DNA of 64,000 nucleotides from assembly GCA_016946835.1 (NCBI GenBank), contig JACVTC010000015.1, positions 1,415,001 to 1,479,000 on the forward strand, read 5' to 3'. Each line of letters starts with the position of its first letter. The stretch's first letter is position 1. Shown here one piece after another: positions 1-15,748 of this stretch. This stretch comes from Neocallimastix lanati (nom. inval.). Its lineage: Eukaryota; Neocallimastigomycota; Neocallimastigomycetes; Neocallimastigales; Neocallimastigaceae. The notes beneath the pieces are model-generated. The model was not told the origin of the DNA, did no database searches, and saw nothing but the letters and a program-made list of their open reading frames with translations. The translations under genes and the position numbers were made by a program.

Positions 1-381
1 AATTTTTTTTTTTTTTTTCTTATATATTTTTACTTCATTTTATTTTATCTCATTCTAATTTTTTTTTATTTTATTTTATTTCATATTATTTAAAATTTAA
101 TTACATTATTCATTTAATTGTTTAATTTTATTTTATTTTATATTATTATTTTTTTGTTTTATTATTTTTTTTATTTTTTTTTTTTTTTTTTAATTTTTTT
201 TTTTAAAAAAAAAACATTTTTTTTAATTTTATTTAATTTTTCGTCTTAATCCAATATTCAATATACACATTAATTGTCATAATTATTAATTTTACATATA
301 GAAGAAATATAAAAAAACTTTTTTTAAATTAATAATTATAAATATATAGAATTAAATTTATTACAGTAATGATAAGAAAGA

Positions 382-414
<33 letters not shown>

Positions 415-1922
415 AATAAAAAGAAATAGAAAGAAATAAAATTATATTAAATATATTAAATATATAAAATTTTATTTATTTTATTTTTGTACTCCGACGT
501 TTCTTTAATAAATAAAAAAAATAATTTACAATATTATATTATATATTAAAAACATAATAGTTAATTTTTTTTAAAAGATCATTTTAAAAAAAAAGTTGAT
601 ATATATTTTTAATATTACATAAAATATATAATCTCTCTCTCTCTTTTTTTTTTTTTTTTTTTTCTGTTATATATATATATGTATTTTTTTTTAAATAAAG
701 GCTCTTTATTACTTTTATTTTTTAGTATACTATTGTTTTTTTTTTCTTTTGTATATTTATTTAAAATAAAATAAAGTAATATTTATTGGTAGAAAATAAG
801 GAAAACATTTTAAGTAAATATTATTAAATTAATACATATATATATATATTAAATTATATTATATTTTTATATTTTTATAATATATTGGTACACCATAAAT
901 TCATAGATTAATTCATAATAATAAAAATAAATAAACTGTAAACAACAGCAACATGAAAAATAAAATAAAATGTATAGTTTTAATATAGAATAATTATTTA
1001 GTAATTAGAATAAACTATATATTTGAAGTTATTTTAATTTTTTGGTATTTTTTTTTTTTTTAATTATTAAACTATTCAAAATATTAAATACTGATAACAA
1101 ATAGAAATAATTATAAACAAAAATAATTATAATAATAATTATGTGATTTATTAGATATATTAAAATTATATAAAGTAATATCCATTTTCTATAATATCTA
1201 TAAGTCTTTTATTATTATGATTATTATTATCAAAAGTATTTAATGTTAATTTTTTTTTATCATATATTTAAAATATTACATAATGATATCTTAATATTTT
1301 AAATGATAAATATGTTTTTTTGATTGATTATTATGTCCCTTTTTATTCTATATTTATTCTTTTTTATCTGTTTTATATTATATAAAAAAATATCTTCAAT
1401 TTTAAATATACAAGTTGTTTTTAAGCATTTATTGTAAAAGATAAACTTCTCCCTAGTAATAATTAAATAAATTTTCAGTTTTCAATTTTTTATAATTTTC
1501 AAATTTTTTTAAAATAAAATTTAAAATAAGATTAATAATTATATTATCTTTGTATACTAATAAATAAATAAATATAATAAATTAAATATAATAATATATT
1601 ATAAATTATATTCTGTATACTGTAACAATTAATTAACAAAATAATAAAAAAAGGAAAAAGTTTTAATTAAAAACTTTTTAAAAATAATTAAAATTAAAGT
1701 TTTCACTATTAGTGTAAAAATAAATTAAAATCAATTTTTAATATTTATAATATATATTTAAAAATAATATATTAATAGAATATAAATAATATATTATATA
1801 ATATATTAAAATATAATCAATTTAAGATTTAATTAAATTTTTTTTAAAAAATAAAAAAAAAACAAAAAAATGTAAAGTTAATAATCATTATTGAATAAAA
1901 GTAATGAAAAGTAATCATTAAC

Positions 1923-2005
<83 letters not shown>

Positions 2006-2022
2006 TAATAATAATAATAATA

Positions 2023-2058
<36 letters not shown>

Positions 2059-2078
2059 TAATAATAATAATAATAATA

Positions 2079-2114
<36 letters not shown>

Positions 2115-2472
2115 CATTATTGGATAAAAGTAATGAAAGTGATATCCATAAAATAACATTAATTTTATTATTTTTATTACTTTTGTAAATTATAATTAGA
2201 GAGAATAGAGAATAACATGTTATAGTTTAATTTTATTTATTTAATGTTTAATATAAAAAAAATTGGAAATGATTAGATGAAACGAAAAAAAAAGAGAAAG
2301 AGAAAGAGTGAGAATATAAACTTTTTTAAATAATAATTAGAGTAATTAATAATAATACTAAAATACTAAAATAATAAATTTAACATAAAAAGAAAGAATT
2401 AAAGGAATAACTAAATATATGTATATATATATGAAATTAACATTTTTTGATTATTGGATGTAATAAACTACA

Positions 2473-2511
<39 letters not shown>

Positions 2512-3047
2512 GAAAAGTGTTAACTATGAAAAAATACTTTTATTTCAATTATATATATATATATTTTTTTTTCATTATAAATAATGAAGTTTATATAATA
2601 TTAAAAATAAAGAAAAAAAAAAAAATAAATAAAAATAAAAATTAATCATCTATAAATAAAAATAAGAAGATTATCCATTAATTATAAACTGTATATAATT
2701 AAAAAAGAAATAAAAAAAGGTTTTTATAAATATATTAATTTCATTATTAAATATTTTATTATTATTATTATTATTATTAACTGATTAAATTCTTAATTAT
2801 AATTAAAAATACTTTAAATAAAAAAAAAAAAGTTTTTTAATTATTATAGTTTTTAATATTTAATCAATTTTTATTTTATTTTATTTATTTGAATTTTTTA
2901 TTAATATTTATTTTTTTTTTTTTTATTTCCTTTTTATTTTTTTTTTTATTTTTATTTTTTTAATTTTCCTTTTTTTTTATTCTTTTATTTTAAAGTTGTA
3001 AAAAAAAAAATTCATTATAATATTTTTCAAAAGTAATATTTACTTTA

Positions 3048-3084
<37 letters not shown>

Positions 3085-3576
3085 CTTCTTTATTTTATTT
3101 AAAATAAAAATTACTAAACATTATAGTTTTATTTTATTTTATTTCTAATTATAAAATATAATTTTTTAGTTTAGTAATTAATAAATAAATTAATAATAAT
3201 TTATTTAAAGGAAATCTATTTTAACCAACCTTTATATATATATATCATATTTATGAAATATTTATTTTAAACCAGAATTTAAAAAGTATTTATTTTTTAA
3301 TTTTATTAAAGTTATAAATTGATTAAATCATTTATATATACATAAAAATGAATAATTGCTCATATTTTATAAAAAAATAATTTCGGAATAATTATATAAT
3401 AGAATTAAATGGACCAATTTTAATAATATAAATTATTTTTTTTTTCTATTTTTTTACTTTTTTATTATATATATATTAGTACCGTTTTTATCAATATTAG
3501 TTAATATAAAAGAGTATATTTTTATTTTTTATTTTTTATATATAAAAGTATATATTAAGAAATAATTATTAAAAAA
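1..3576. other. AT-rich intergenic region
   Basis: Almost pure A/T with poly-A (about 383-411) and poly-T runs (about 2478-2504 and 3051-3084). Open frames here are only low-complexity repeats. I see no gene, tRNA or recognisable transposon. The last few hundred bases should contain the promoter of the gene starting at 3577, but no distinct motif stands out from the background. Confidence 0.7.
1921..2113. repeat. interrupted (TAA)n microsatellite
   Basis: About 190 bp of AAT/TAA triplets broken every 20-45 bp by one extra A (AAAT), which shifts the triplet phase. On the minus strand this produces successive homopolymer blocks of Ile, Tyr and Leu codons, so the open frame there is an artefact. 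Confidence 0.95.
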
Positions 3577-4077
3577 ATGGAAGTTGCTGTGGAGAAAATC
3601 ATTCACAATAAAAAATCGAAAATTGATAAAAATAGTAAAAGTATTGGTGATGTTACAGAAAAAATAAAATCATTAAAAGATTTATTTCCAAAATGGGAAA
3701 ATGAGGATTTAATAACAGCACTCTATGATGTTGATGGTGATTTAGAAGCTGCAATTTCATGGATAATGGAAGGTAATATTATTAATAAAATTTTTATTTA
3801 TATATTATATATATATATATTATAATAATAATAATAATTGTAAAAAGAAAAAAGGAATTATATATATTTAAAATGAAATTTATATTTTAAATTGTTATTT
3901 TATTGATTAGTAAAAATAATAAAATATATTTAAATATATTTATATATATTTATATTGTGGTTATTAAAATAAATATTTAGGTAATGCTAAACAATGGGGA
4001 AAAGTTAAAAATAAAAAAGTAAAGAAAAATGAAGATTATCAAGGTAAAAAGAATTTATAATAGAAAAGTACTCATTG

Positions 4078-4127
<50 letters not shown>

Positions 4128-5019
4128 TTAATTTATTATTTAAGATTAAAGAGATATTTAATTTTTTGTATTTTTATAATAATTCAATAAACATTAAATC
4201 AATAGAATTATAATATATTGTAGCAATTACAAAAAGATTTTATTTTATATTTTTACTTTTTTTTTTATTTTTTATTTTTTTTTTAATATATATATAAAAA
4301 ATAGTTAAAACTAATTAAAAAAAAAAAAATTTTTTTATTTATATTTATATTTTGTACTATATTAATTTAAATATTATATACTTATGTGGATAAATTAAAA
4401 ATTTTTAATTATAAATTTCTGTATTTTAAATTTATTTTTAATATAAAAATATAAATACAACTATAATTACTTTTTGAACTTTTAATTATAATTAAAAGAT
4501 GATAATAATAATAATAATAATATTTCTAATAAAATAAATTCTGATTCAAAAGATAAATCACAAAATAACGATAAGAATAATAATAAAAATAGTAATAAGA
4601 AAAATGATACCTCTATTTTTGATAATAAATCTAATGAAAATACTAATGATAATAAAAATAATACTAATGATTCAAAAACAAAGAATTCTATAGATACAAT
4701 AAAATCAGATAAAGATAAATTAAGTAAAAATAAAAATGATAAAAAATATTATAAGAGTTATAGTAGTAGTGGAAGAAATAAGAATAAATCTTCAAATTAT
4801 AATGATTCCTATTATCATAAGCATTACTTTGGTGGTGGTTATCGTCTCTATAAAAAAAATGATTATAAAAAGAAAAATTTCACAGATAAAGAGAAGGAGA
4901 ATAAACTAAATCAAAATAAAAAGCATACAGAATCTTTAACTTCAGATCAAAAAATTATGGATATTAATAAAAATGAAAGACTAAAGAATGATAATAATAA
5001 TGATAATAACTATAATAAC

Positions 5020-5097
<78 letters not shown>

Positions 5098-6773
5098 GAA
5101 AATTTAAAAGCTAAAAAATTGTCATGGGCTCAAATTGCAAAGTAATTTAATTTATATATTTATTAATACAAAATCAAAAAAAAAAAAAAATTTTTTTTTC
5201 ATAGTTTTTTATTTATAACATTGTTGTAATTGTAGTTATTGTTATTATTTCTTATTTTAATTTTTGGAAATAGATATATATTATAATTATTATTCTTATG
5301 ATATTAAATTAAAGTTTAATATATTAAATAAATGAATATCTATTATTTTTTATTTTTTTATTTTTATTTTTTTTTTTTTTTTAATTTTTTTAATTTTTAT
5401 TAATTTTTTGACATTATAACAATTAATTATATATATATATATATATACATATATATGTGCGAGTGTATTAACGTAAAAAAAATTCAATAATTTTATATTA
5501 AACTTTATTTATTTATTTAGGCCAAAGTTAGAAAATAATGATTGTAAAATAGTCATTGAAAAGAAATCTACTACAGAGCATGTAATAAGAAAAGAAATTA
5601 AAAGTTCAAAAGAAAATTCAAATGAAACAATATCTATTAAAATTACTATTAAAGAAATGAATAAGGATAATAAACCAACAAATGATAAAAATGAAAGTAG
5701 TAAAAAGTCATATGAATCTAAAGATACAAAACTATTAGATAATTCAAAGAAGGAAGATCATAGTAATAATAAAATAAGCTGTAGTAATGAAAAATCTCAA
5801 GAAAATAATAAATCCAAAGAAGATAAGGGTAAATTAAATTATTCAGATAAAAATGATAAAGAATTTAGCAATAATAAGATGAATAGATCAATATCTAAAG
5901 ATAAGAGTGAATTAAAGTCTTCATCCGTTAAAAAATTAAAGGAAAGAAAAGAAGAGATGGAAAGTTCAAGTAATTCAAAAATAATAGAGAACAAATCATA
6001 TAAAAATAATATTACAATAGACAAAATTGAAAAGAAAATGGAAGAATTCAATAAATCACAAAATATTACTGAAAAAGATCATGATCATGATAATGTTGAT
6101 AGTGACAAAGAATTATTATTAAATAATAATGATAATGTTAATGATGAAAAGAAAGCTACAATGAAAACTCAAAATGAAGATATTATAATTTCAGAAAGAG
6201 TAAATACAGAAAATAATAATAATGATAATAATAAAATAACAGAAAAAGATTCTTCTGAAATAGCAAATTCAGAAAATAGTTATAATAATAATAACAATAA
6301 TGATAATATTATTAAAATTGATGAATTGAATGAAAAAATAGAAAAAGAATTAAATAATGAAATTGAAGAAATAGATTCAAGTCAAGATATTGAAAATGAT
6401 GAAGAAATTCATGAAATTCAAACCAGTAAAGAATCATTTAATTTAAGTAATATTAAAAATAATATTTCTCTTTCTGAAATAGCCAAGGTAGAGCTTCAAT
6501 TTGGTTCACTACAATGTAGTGGAAAGAATATTGAAAATAAAACATATTTTATAGATGATGAAAATACGTAAGCTCTTTTTTCTTTTTCATATATAATAAA
6601 TATATATTTATTATTTATTTTTTAAACAAAAAAGTTTTTTTTTTTTTTTTTTTTGTATGATAAATAATAATAAAAAAATTTTTTTAATTAATTTTAAATG
6701 ATAAGTAATGATGAAAAAAGAGAAAAAAAGAGTTATAAATTAATAAAATATTTTTTTTAATTATTATTAATAT

Positions 6774-6810
<37 letters not shown>

Positions 6811-7879
6811 TTTTTTCTTTTTTAAAAATTGATAAATATTAATATAAATTATTAATTTTTATTTAATTATAATTTTTTTTTTCAACATAAATTTTATTTA
6901 TATAATATTTTAATGATTTATTTTTATATAATAGATTATATCAAAATATGGATGACGATGAAAAAGAAAAGTTGGATGATTATAAAAATAATATTAAACG
7001 TGCTAAAAATAATGAGTTATCAAATAGAGTTAATATATTAGAAAATAATGAAAGAATTATGAAACAAATCCAAAATTCAACAGAAGTTGCAAATATTATT
7101 GAAAATTCTTTATCCTCATCAAAGAATGGAATACAAGAAGGTATTTCCGTTCCACCATATAGACCTCCATTCTCCTCAAATAAAATTTATAATCCAGTAT
7201 TCCATCAAAACTTTAAAAATTCTTATAATAGAAGAAGTAATTTTAGAGAGAACAACAACAACAACAATAATAATGACCACATAAAAGAAGGTTCTAATAC
7301 TTTTAATAATAATAATAATATTAATAATAACAATAATAACAATATTAATAATAATAACAGAAATATGACCTTCCCATTCAATAATAAATCCAGTAATAAA
7401 TTTAATAATGATTATAATAATAATAATATTATTAATAGCAATAATAGTAATAATAATAATATTATTAAGAATAATCATTACCATAATAATCATAATTTCA
7501 TGAATAATAATAATAATAAATTTGGTTATCGTAATAATAATCAAAAGTATTACAATAAAAATAATAATAATAATAACAATAATCATAATCATAATCATAA
7601 TCATAATCATATGCCATTCTATACATCATATAAAATATATAACCCTGTCAATCTTAACATGGGAAAACCTATCGGTACTCCAACGATATCGGCAAGTCCA
7701 ATATTAATAAGTAATGGTACTGATATGGGCGGTATTGCTGCTTATCGTGTGAATGGTTCAGTTATGGTAAAAAAAAAAAAAAAAAATGAAAATAAAATAA
7801 TTTTTATTTTATATAGTATTATTAATATATTATTATTAACAACATCAATAGTATATATGTTAAATAATATTTTTAATAT

Positions 7880-7916
<37 letters not shown>

Positions 7917-8653
7917 TTATATAATTATAATAATAATAATAATAATAATAATATTTTTTCTTTTTTTTTTCTATCTATATACATTTATTATCATCATTAT
8001 TATTAATATTTTTTTTAATTTTATTTTATTATATTTTATATTTAATTATTATTATTATTATTATTTATGAATAATAAATCATTTAGAATGTATATAATAA
8101 TCAAAATGGTTATCCTGTAAATATGAACTCTAAAGATAATAATGGTTATGCAATTCCAAATGCTAGTAACATCTGTTATTCTACTGCTAATCCCCCATAT
8201 ATGAATGTGTATTACGTCGCTTCATCTCAATATGCTAATCCAATACCTTATCCAAAATATCAAAATATGAAATCATATAACAACAATAATAATAACAAAA
8301 ATAATAACAAAAATAACAATAATAATATGAATAACATTAGCAACAATAGCAATAATAATACAAATAACAACATCAATAATAATAATAATGTGAATAATAA
8401 TATGAAAAATATTACCAGTAATGATAGTAACATCAATAAAGCTAATATCAATAATTCCATTAATACTACTACCACTAACAACAATAATAATCATTATTAT
8501 CCGAAAAGTAAAATAATACATGATATTAATTCAAATTATAATCAAAATAATTCAAATAAAACCTATTCATTTGATAGAATAGCAACAAATAATGTACCAA
8601 CATCATCTTCTAACCATGATAATAATCCCCCATTTAATGATGAAAATAAATAA
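3577..8653 (+). CDS. CUE-domain, Asn-rich protein resembling RNA polymerase II degradation factor Def1
   Basis: Six exons: 3577-3772, 3981-4043, 4499-5141, 5521-6567, 6935-7766 and 8087-8653. All introns are GT..AG, and the phases join without stops to give 1115 aa. Residues about 30-66 form a CUE (ubiquitin-binding) domain with LFPKWENEDL and a DLEAAI helix, followed across intron 1 by EGNAKQWGKVKNKK, which resembles the stretch after the CUE domain of yeast Def1. Def1 family proteins act in ubiquitin-dependent degradation of stalled RNA polymerase II. A SWAQIAKPKLE motif is completed only by splicing exon 3 to exon 4. The rest is disordered: K/S/D/E-rich exon 4, Asn/His-rich exons 5-6 and a run of about 25 Asn near 5024-5095. 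The exon structure is strong; orthology to Def1 is inferred from the N-terminus only. Other CUE proteins remain possible. Confidence 0.82.
4078..4127. repeat. (TAA)n microsatellite in intron 2
   Basis: About 16 perfect TAA units inside the second intron of the CUE-domain gene. Confidence 0.9.
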
Positions 8654-8826
8654 ATTATATTAATATAAAAATTTTTTTTATTAGTTAATTTTTAATTTAT
8701 TTATTTATTTATTTATTTTTATTTATTTAATGTTATTATTAATTTTTTTTTTTTTTGATTAATCTTTTATATTTTTTTATATATACATCAAAACACTTAA
8801 ATTTAATTAAGCAATTATATTATTAA

Positions 8827-8828
<2 letters not shown>

Positions 8829-8866
<38 letters not shown>
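8829..8866. repeat. poly-A tract
   Basis: Uninterrupted run of about 38 A downstream of the stop codon at 8653. It could be the trace of a retroposed transcript or ordinary slippage. Confidence 0.85.
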
Positions 8867-8868
<2 letters not shown>

Positions 8869-9477
8869 ATTAAAATATATATAATATATTATATATTTTA
8901 TATATTATAGTATATATATATATTTTTTTAAAAAAAAATAATAAAAATAAAAAAAAATTAATATTTAAAAAAGAAATAATAATAAAAATATCTATATGAA
9001 TATTATTATTTATTTATGATTTTGTGAAGTGACCTAATCTTTATTTTAATAATACTTTTAAATTTAGAAATTATAAATTATTTATACTATTATTTATTAT
9101 ATATTAATTTTTAATCATTATTACTTAGTATTATTTAAAAATAATAATATTATTAATTATTATATTTTTATTTATTTATTTTTTTATAATAATTATTGTT
9201 TATTTAATATTTAATATTATTTTTTTAATTATTATAATTATTATTATTTTTTTTTATTATTTATATATTTTTTATATTAATACAAGCACTATTTTATTTT
9301 TATATTATTTATATATATATATATATATATATATTTATTGCTTTTTTGTTAGAATTTTAAATAAAGACTGGTATATTTTTGATAAAAATCTCAATATTTG
9401 TTTATTTACTAATTTTATTTTGAATCTAATCTTATTTTTTAAGAATAAATAATTCAATGTTATTTATACATATAAAT

Positions 9478-9848
9478 AAAAAACCGTTTCTATTAATCAG
9501 GTGCATATCCTAAAAATATATCAGGTTTAGAGTTATTGTCAAATTTATTTGTTTTGTGATTGTTATAGAAAAATGAATATAGTCATTGTTTATCAACTTA
9601 AGATTAATAATTTTATATTCAAGAATATTTAATAGTGCTTGGCCAGATTAATAGAAACGGTTTTTTAATCTATCAATCATACTATAAGCAGTTTTACATC
9701 CTCATAAATATTCTTGGCTTGATTTTTCTAAACTATTTATTATGATAGATTGAACAACATTGTCCGATTTTATTTGACCTCTGTTCATATTTGAATATTG
9801 GATTTCTTTTTCAATATAAATATCCAAATCATTGGCAATGAGATGTGT
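9478..9848 (-). pseudogene. copia-type gag relic (UBN2-like)
   Basis: Read on the minus strand from 9848, one frame gives peptide typical of Ty1/copia Gag: a VVQSIIINSLEKSSQEYL stretch, then GCKTAYSMIDRLKNRFY, then GQALLNILEYKIINLKLINN. These fit the usual Gag order of small helix, TA-x-x-(M/W)-x-x-L helix and L-x-x-L segment. It is broken by TGA, TAA and TAG stops. It is more GC-rich than its surroundings and has no LTR or pol next to it. A 21-bp inverted repeat (9478-9498 and 9646-9666) lies inside it. It is probably an old truncated insertion; the family call rests on pattern only. Confidence 0.6.
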
Positions 9849-10382
9849 ATTTAAATTTATTTATTTTATTATTATATTTTATTTATTTATTGTTAATTTT
9901 ACAAATATTTTATACTATTATTTATTAATTAATAACTATGAATTGTTATTTTTATGTATTAAAGATTATAGTTAAAGGCTTTCCATTGTGATATGACTTT
10001 GTAAGTTGTCACTTTATAATGAATAATAAATATACAATAAACAAAGTGCTTTTGGGAAATTTTCCAATTCATTAAAAAATTTAATTAATTAATAAAATTT
10101 TACTTTTTTTAAAGAATTTATAAAGTCAACAATTTATAAAATTTTAAATTTCTGGTTCAAAGGGTCATTTAAAATTATTTATCATATATTTATAACCATA
10201 TTAATTTATTATTGGAATTAATATTTATTTAAATTTTTATTTATATTTTCTTAAATATTAAAAAAACTATCATTATTTTATAATTTTTATAAGTAATAAC
10301 TATAAAATAGTAAATTATAAACTCTAAAACTCTAAAATTAAATAATTGGTTTATTCTTTATAATTTTTTGAATTTTTATTTA

Positions 10383-10546
<164 letters not shown>

Positions 10547-12720
10547 AAATATTTAAGAAGTATTATTAATACTTAAAAATCTTTTATATAAAACCAATTT
10601 ATAATAATATAAATTAATAAAAAATCTTAAGAATATCAAAGCCAATACTTTTGATTGCCAATTTTTTTTTCTTTTGTTATTTAATGTTAAGTTATAAATT
10701 TTCTAATAATAAAATAATTATATTTAAAATAATAATATAAAATGGTTTAATGGTTAACAAACTTATTTATTTGTAAAGAATATCAAATGATATATATATT
10801 TTTTTAATAGGCAATATCATTATAAATGAATAATATCTGTATTTATAATTAAAAATGTTTAACTTTTATTATATTAGATTTCATATAATCATTTTAATTA
10901 TACGAAAAAATTGAATTTTATAATTTGAAATTTAAAAAAAAAAAAAAAAGCTTTATTAAAATATATTTTTATTTTAATTTTTTTTTAATTGCTTTGTACT
11001 TATACATTATATATTAAATAACTTAAAATTATTACTAGTATTTAAATTAATATATTAATATATTGGAAACATATTCAAAATCTCTCAGTTCAATAATTTA
11101 TACACTATTATATAATATTTAACTTTAAAAAAAAAAAAAATTATTTCTAATAATAAAAGTAAATATTATTTAAAATATTATTTATTATTTATATATATAT
11201 ATAAATAATCCTCATAAATTAAAATATATATATATATTTTAATATTCGTATTAAATACTAATTAAAAAAAAAAAAAAAAAAAAAAAGAATAAATCCATGT
11301 TTATTATCCATAAATTTATATCAGTTTTAAAATTATTAAAGTTTTAAATTTTTTGATTATATTAATAAAAATTAAAATTTTTTATATAAAGTTAAGAAAT
11401 GTATATAACTGCGCTATTTTAATTTTTATATTTATAAACCATTTATTAATATTAAATAATTTTAAGATTCATAAAAAAATAAAAAAAAACTTTTTTTTTT
11501 TAATTTATTATCTTAATAGTTAAAATTTTATGCATTAAAATATTTTTTAAATTTGATACAGTAAAAATTATAAAAATAAAATAAAATAAATAGTTGAAAT
11601 ATGAATATAAAGTAAAAATTAAATTAAATAAAATAAAAATAAAATAAAATAAAAATAAAATAAAATTAATATTACTTTCAGATAAAATTTTATTCATTCT
11701 TTTTGAAAATTAGTTTTTGAATAATCTATTTATAAAGAAAATAAAATAATAAAAGCAATATTAATAAAAGTAATTGTAATAAAATACTAATTAAATAAAA
11801 CATATAATTAAATATAGTATATAATCTTAAATAAAATTTCTTAAAAAGTAAAAAGAATTTTAAAATTAACAAATTTTAATAATCAAAAGTAAATATTCAA
11901 TTTTAATATATATTGCATTACAACTATATAATAATATAATGTAATATTATAATATTAAAAGAATAAAATATTAATTAATTATTTAACAACGGCATACAAA
12001 AAAAAAAAAATTCTCTTTGAAATAATATAAAAAATCAGAATTTTAAAAATAAAAATTTTAAGGTTATTATATTTAAATTTTTATTAAAAAAGTATTGAAA
12101 AAAAGTTTTTTTCTTTTTCTTTTTTTTTTTTTTTTTCATTTAAAATAATAAAAATTATAAAGATGAAATAATTAAACAACTGTAATATTAAGAAATATAT
12201 AGAAATATATATATATATAATTATATAATATAATTATTAGGATATAGAGTAATTAAAGTTGAAATTGAACTTTTATATTTAAATATTCCAAAATAAAATT
12301 GAAAAAAATGAAAAAAAAAAATTAATTAAAATTTCAAATAGTAAAAGTACATACTATATACGTATAGTTTATATTAATAGTTTTATAATAATTTAATAAA
12401 AAATTAATGTATATTTGATTTAAAGTATTAAATAAAATACTATAAATCAACATAGCTGTTGATGTTTCATATACTTTAATTTTAATAATATTATTTAATA
12501 TGAATTAAAGTAATAAAAAAAAATTAATAATTAATTTGTAAAAGATAATTGAATTCCAATAAAAAAAAATTATTATGAATGTGAAAAACAAAAAACAAAA
12601 TAAAAAAAAAAAAATTTTTTATAAAAAATAAATAAATTAATAAAAAGTTTATAATACTAAAATTTAATAACTAATAATAATAATAATCAAGTTTATGCAT
12701 TTGAAAATTTTTATTTTTTT

Positions 12721-12759
<39 letters not shown>

Positions 12760-12816
12760 AATTTCTTATTTTTTATCTTTAATTATAGGTGAATATTTTA
12801 TTCGTTCATTTTATTT

Positions 12817-13222
<406 letters not shown>

Positions 13223-13451
13223 TAATTATATATATTTATTAATTATTATTAATTTTTAAATTTAATATTATTCTCGTTTCTTTACTTTTCTCTTCTTTTA
13301 TTTTTGAACTTTACTCAGTTTTTTTTTTCTTACATAAAAAGTTTTATATAATTGAAAAAAAATTTTCTTATCATAATTATAATAAATATATATATATACA
13401 TATATATATCCTTTAAATTAATATTAATAACCGAGTTAATATTAAAATAAA

Positions 13452-13982
13452 ATGATAAGGATAATAGTGCTTTTTCTACTGGAACTTATTTTAGGTATAT
13501 ACTGTTTAATATATATATAAAATAACATGTTTAAAGGAAGTTAAAGAACGGTATATATGATAAAAAGTGTATAAAGGAAGTCAGAGAGAGAGATACTTTT
13601 AATATAAATGGATTATAACAGGATTTTATTTTTGAAAAAGATTAAAGATATTTATTATGAAGTAATAAAGTTAATAAATATAGTAATAAAGACGATGATG
13701 GCAATAATATATATATATAAATACATATTAAAGGAAAATAAAAAAAAGGAGTGTTTAAATGAAATAATTTATATTAATGAATATATATACTTAAATTATT
13801 TTATTTTTTTATTTTGTCTTATTATCTTATGTATTTAAATTATTTTATATTACTACTATTACTATATTATAATATTTATTCATATTTTTTATGTTATTAT
13901 CAATATATCATTCAATGGAATGGTACGAAATAAAATATCTATAATATATATATTAATATTACTGTTTAAATAAATCAAATGA

Positions 13983-14020
<38 letters not shown>

Positions 14021-15097
14021 TCAAAATAAAACTAATATTAAAACATAGTACAAGAAATATTCGCTCTAAGATTATGTTTTCCAGAAAAATATAAAAAATA
14101 TGAAAGTCCTTTTAAAAGGGCATTTGATAGTATGAAAAAAGATTGGTCTAATACATTGGATTTTGGTTTTTATCAAAGTATGGAAGATTATGTAAAAAGC
14201 TTATCATTATATAGATGTGACGTAGCGATGATTGAACCACCATTATATGATCAATTTTATGACTCTATAAAAAAAATTAATAGTATGAATAATGTAAATG
14301 AAACTTTAACTAATCGTATCAATGATCCAAAAGATGGTCAAATATATAAAGAATTAATTCAAGATTTACAAGTTAATAATAGATATGAAGTACATGCTTT
14401 CGTAAGTCAATAAAATAATATATATATATATATTTTTTTTTTTTTTTGTTTTGTTTTGTTTTGTTTTAATATTTTGTACTTTTAATATTCGTATTATAAT
14501 AATTTTTTTTTATTTTCCCCCTTCTTTTCTGTTTGAAGATCGAAAATAAAAAGTTATTATAATTTTAAAAATATTACAAATAAACTGTTTTGAATTATAT
14601 TATTTTAACGTCATAAAACCAAAATATAAAATAATCTATATATTTTAGAATTATAAACTATTTATCATCAAATGAAAATAAAAATATATCATAAATAATT
14701 TATAATTAAACTATTTAAAATAAGTCTTTTTTTTTTTTTTTTTTTTAATAAAGTCATATATATATTATTACTATTATTATGCTATTAATTATTTCTTATA
14801 TTTAAAACTATCTATCTATCTATATATTATTATTATTATTTTTTATTTGATAGCCCATGTTTGTTGATTATGGAATTTTATATTACAGAAAAGATATAAA
14901 CGATGAACCTCCAAAATCATGGAGTGATTTAAGATCATTAGATAACACTAATTATACATTATCAAATACAATTTATATTGGACAATTTAATGGTAAATTT
15001 TATTTCTTTTCATATACAACTGTAATAAAATAAAAAAATTCATATAAACAATAATAATAACAATAAATATATATTATTTATAATATTCAATAAAATT

Positions 15098-15168
<71 letters not shown>

Positions 15169-15676
15169 TAATAATAATAATAATAAATTAATTAATTAAT
15201 TAATTATTTATATATAATAATTCAATAAATAAATAAATAAAATATAATGATATGAATATTAATATTTTTCTTAAATAAAAGTTATAATTAAAGTAATAAA
15301 TAAAAAGAAGAAAAAAAAGAAAAATAAAAAAAATAATAAAAAAAAAAAAAATAGAAGATAGGAATGAAAGGAATAGAAAATTATATATATATTTATATAT
15401 AAATAAATATAAAAAATATATAAAATTAGTAATATTAATCCCACTATAAATATATAATTATTATTAGAATATCGTGAATTCTTTTATAATTTATTAGAAA
15501 ATGTTTTAAATACCAATGATGAAATCAATTATAAAGTTGTAGAAAGAGAAACTTATGATACTATTAGTATTTTTAAACATCTTTTTGATGAAGAAATTAT
15601 TGATGGTAAAGAAATTATACATATATATATATATAAATTTTATTATTTTAAAAGTATATAACTATTCAAATGAAAA

Positions 15677-15748
<72 letters not shown>

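Noticed and set aside
9495-9590. Integrase-like SKPDIFLGYAPD on the minus strand
   Set aside because: It is in another frame of the gag relic, where Gag similarity is longer and more coherent; probably chance.
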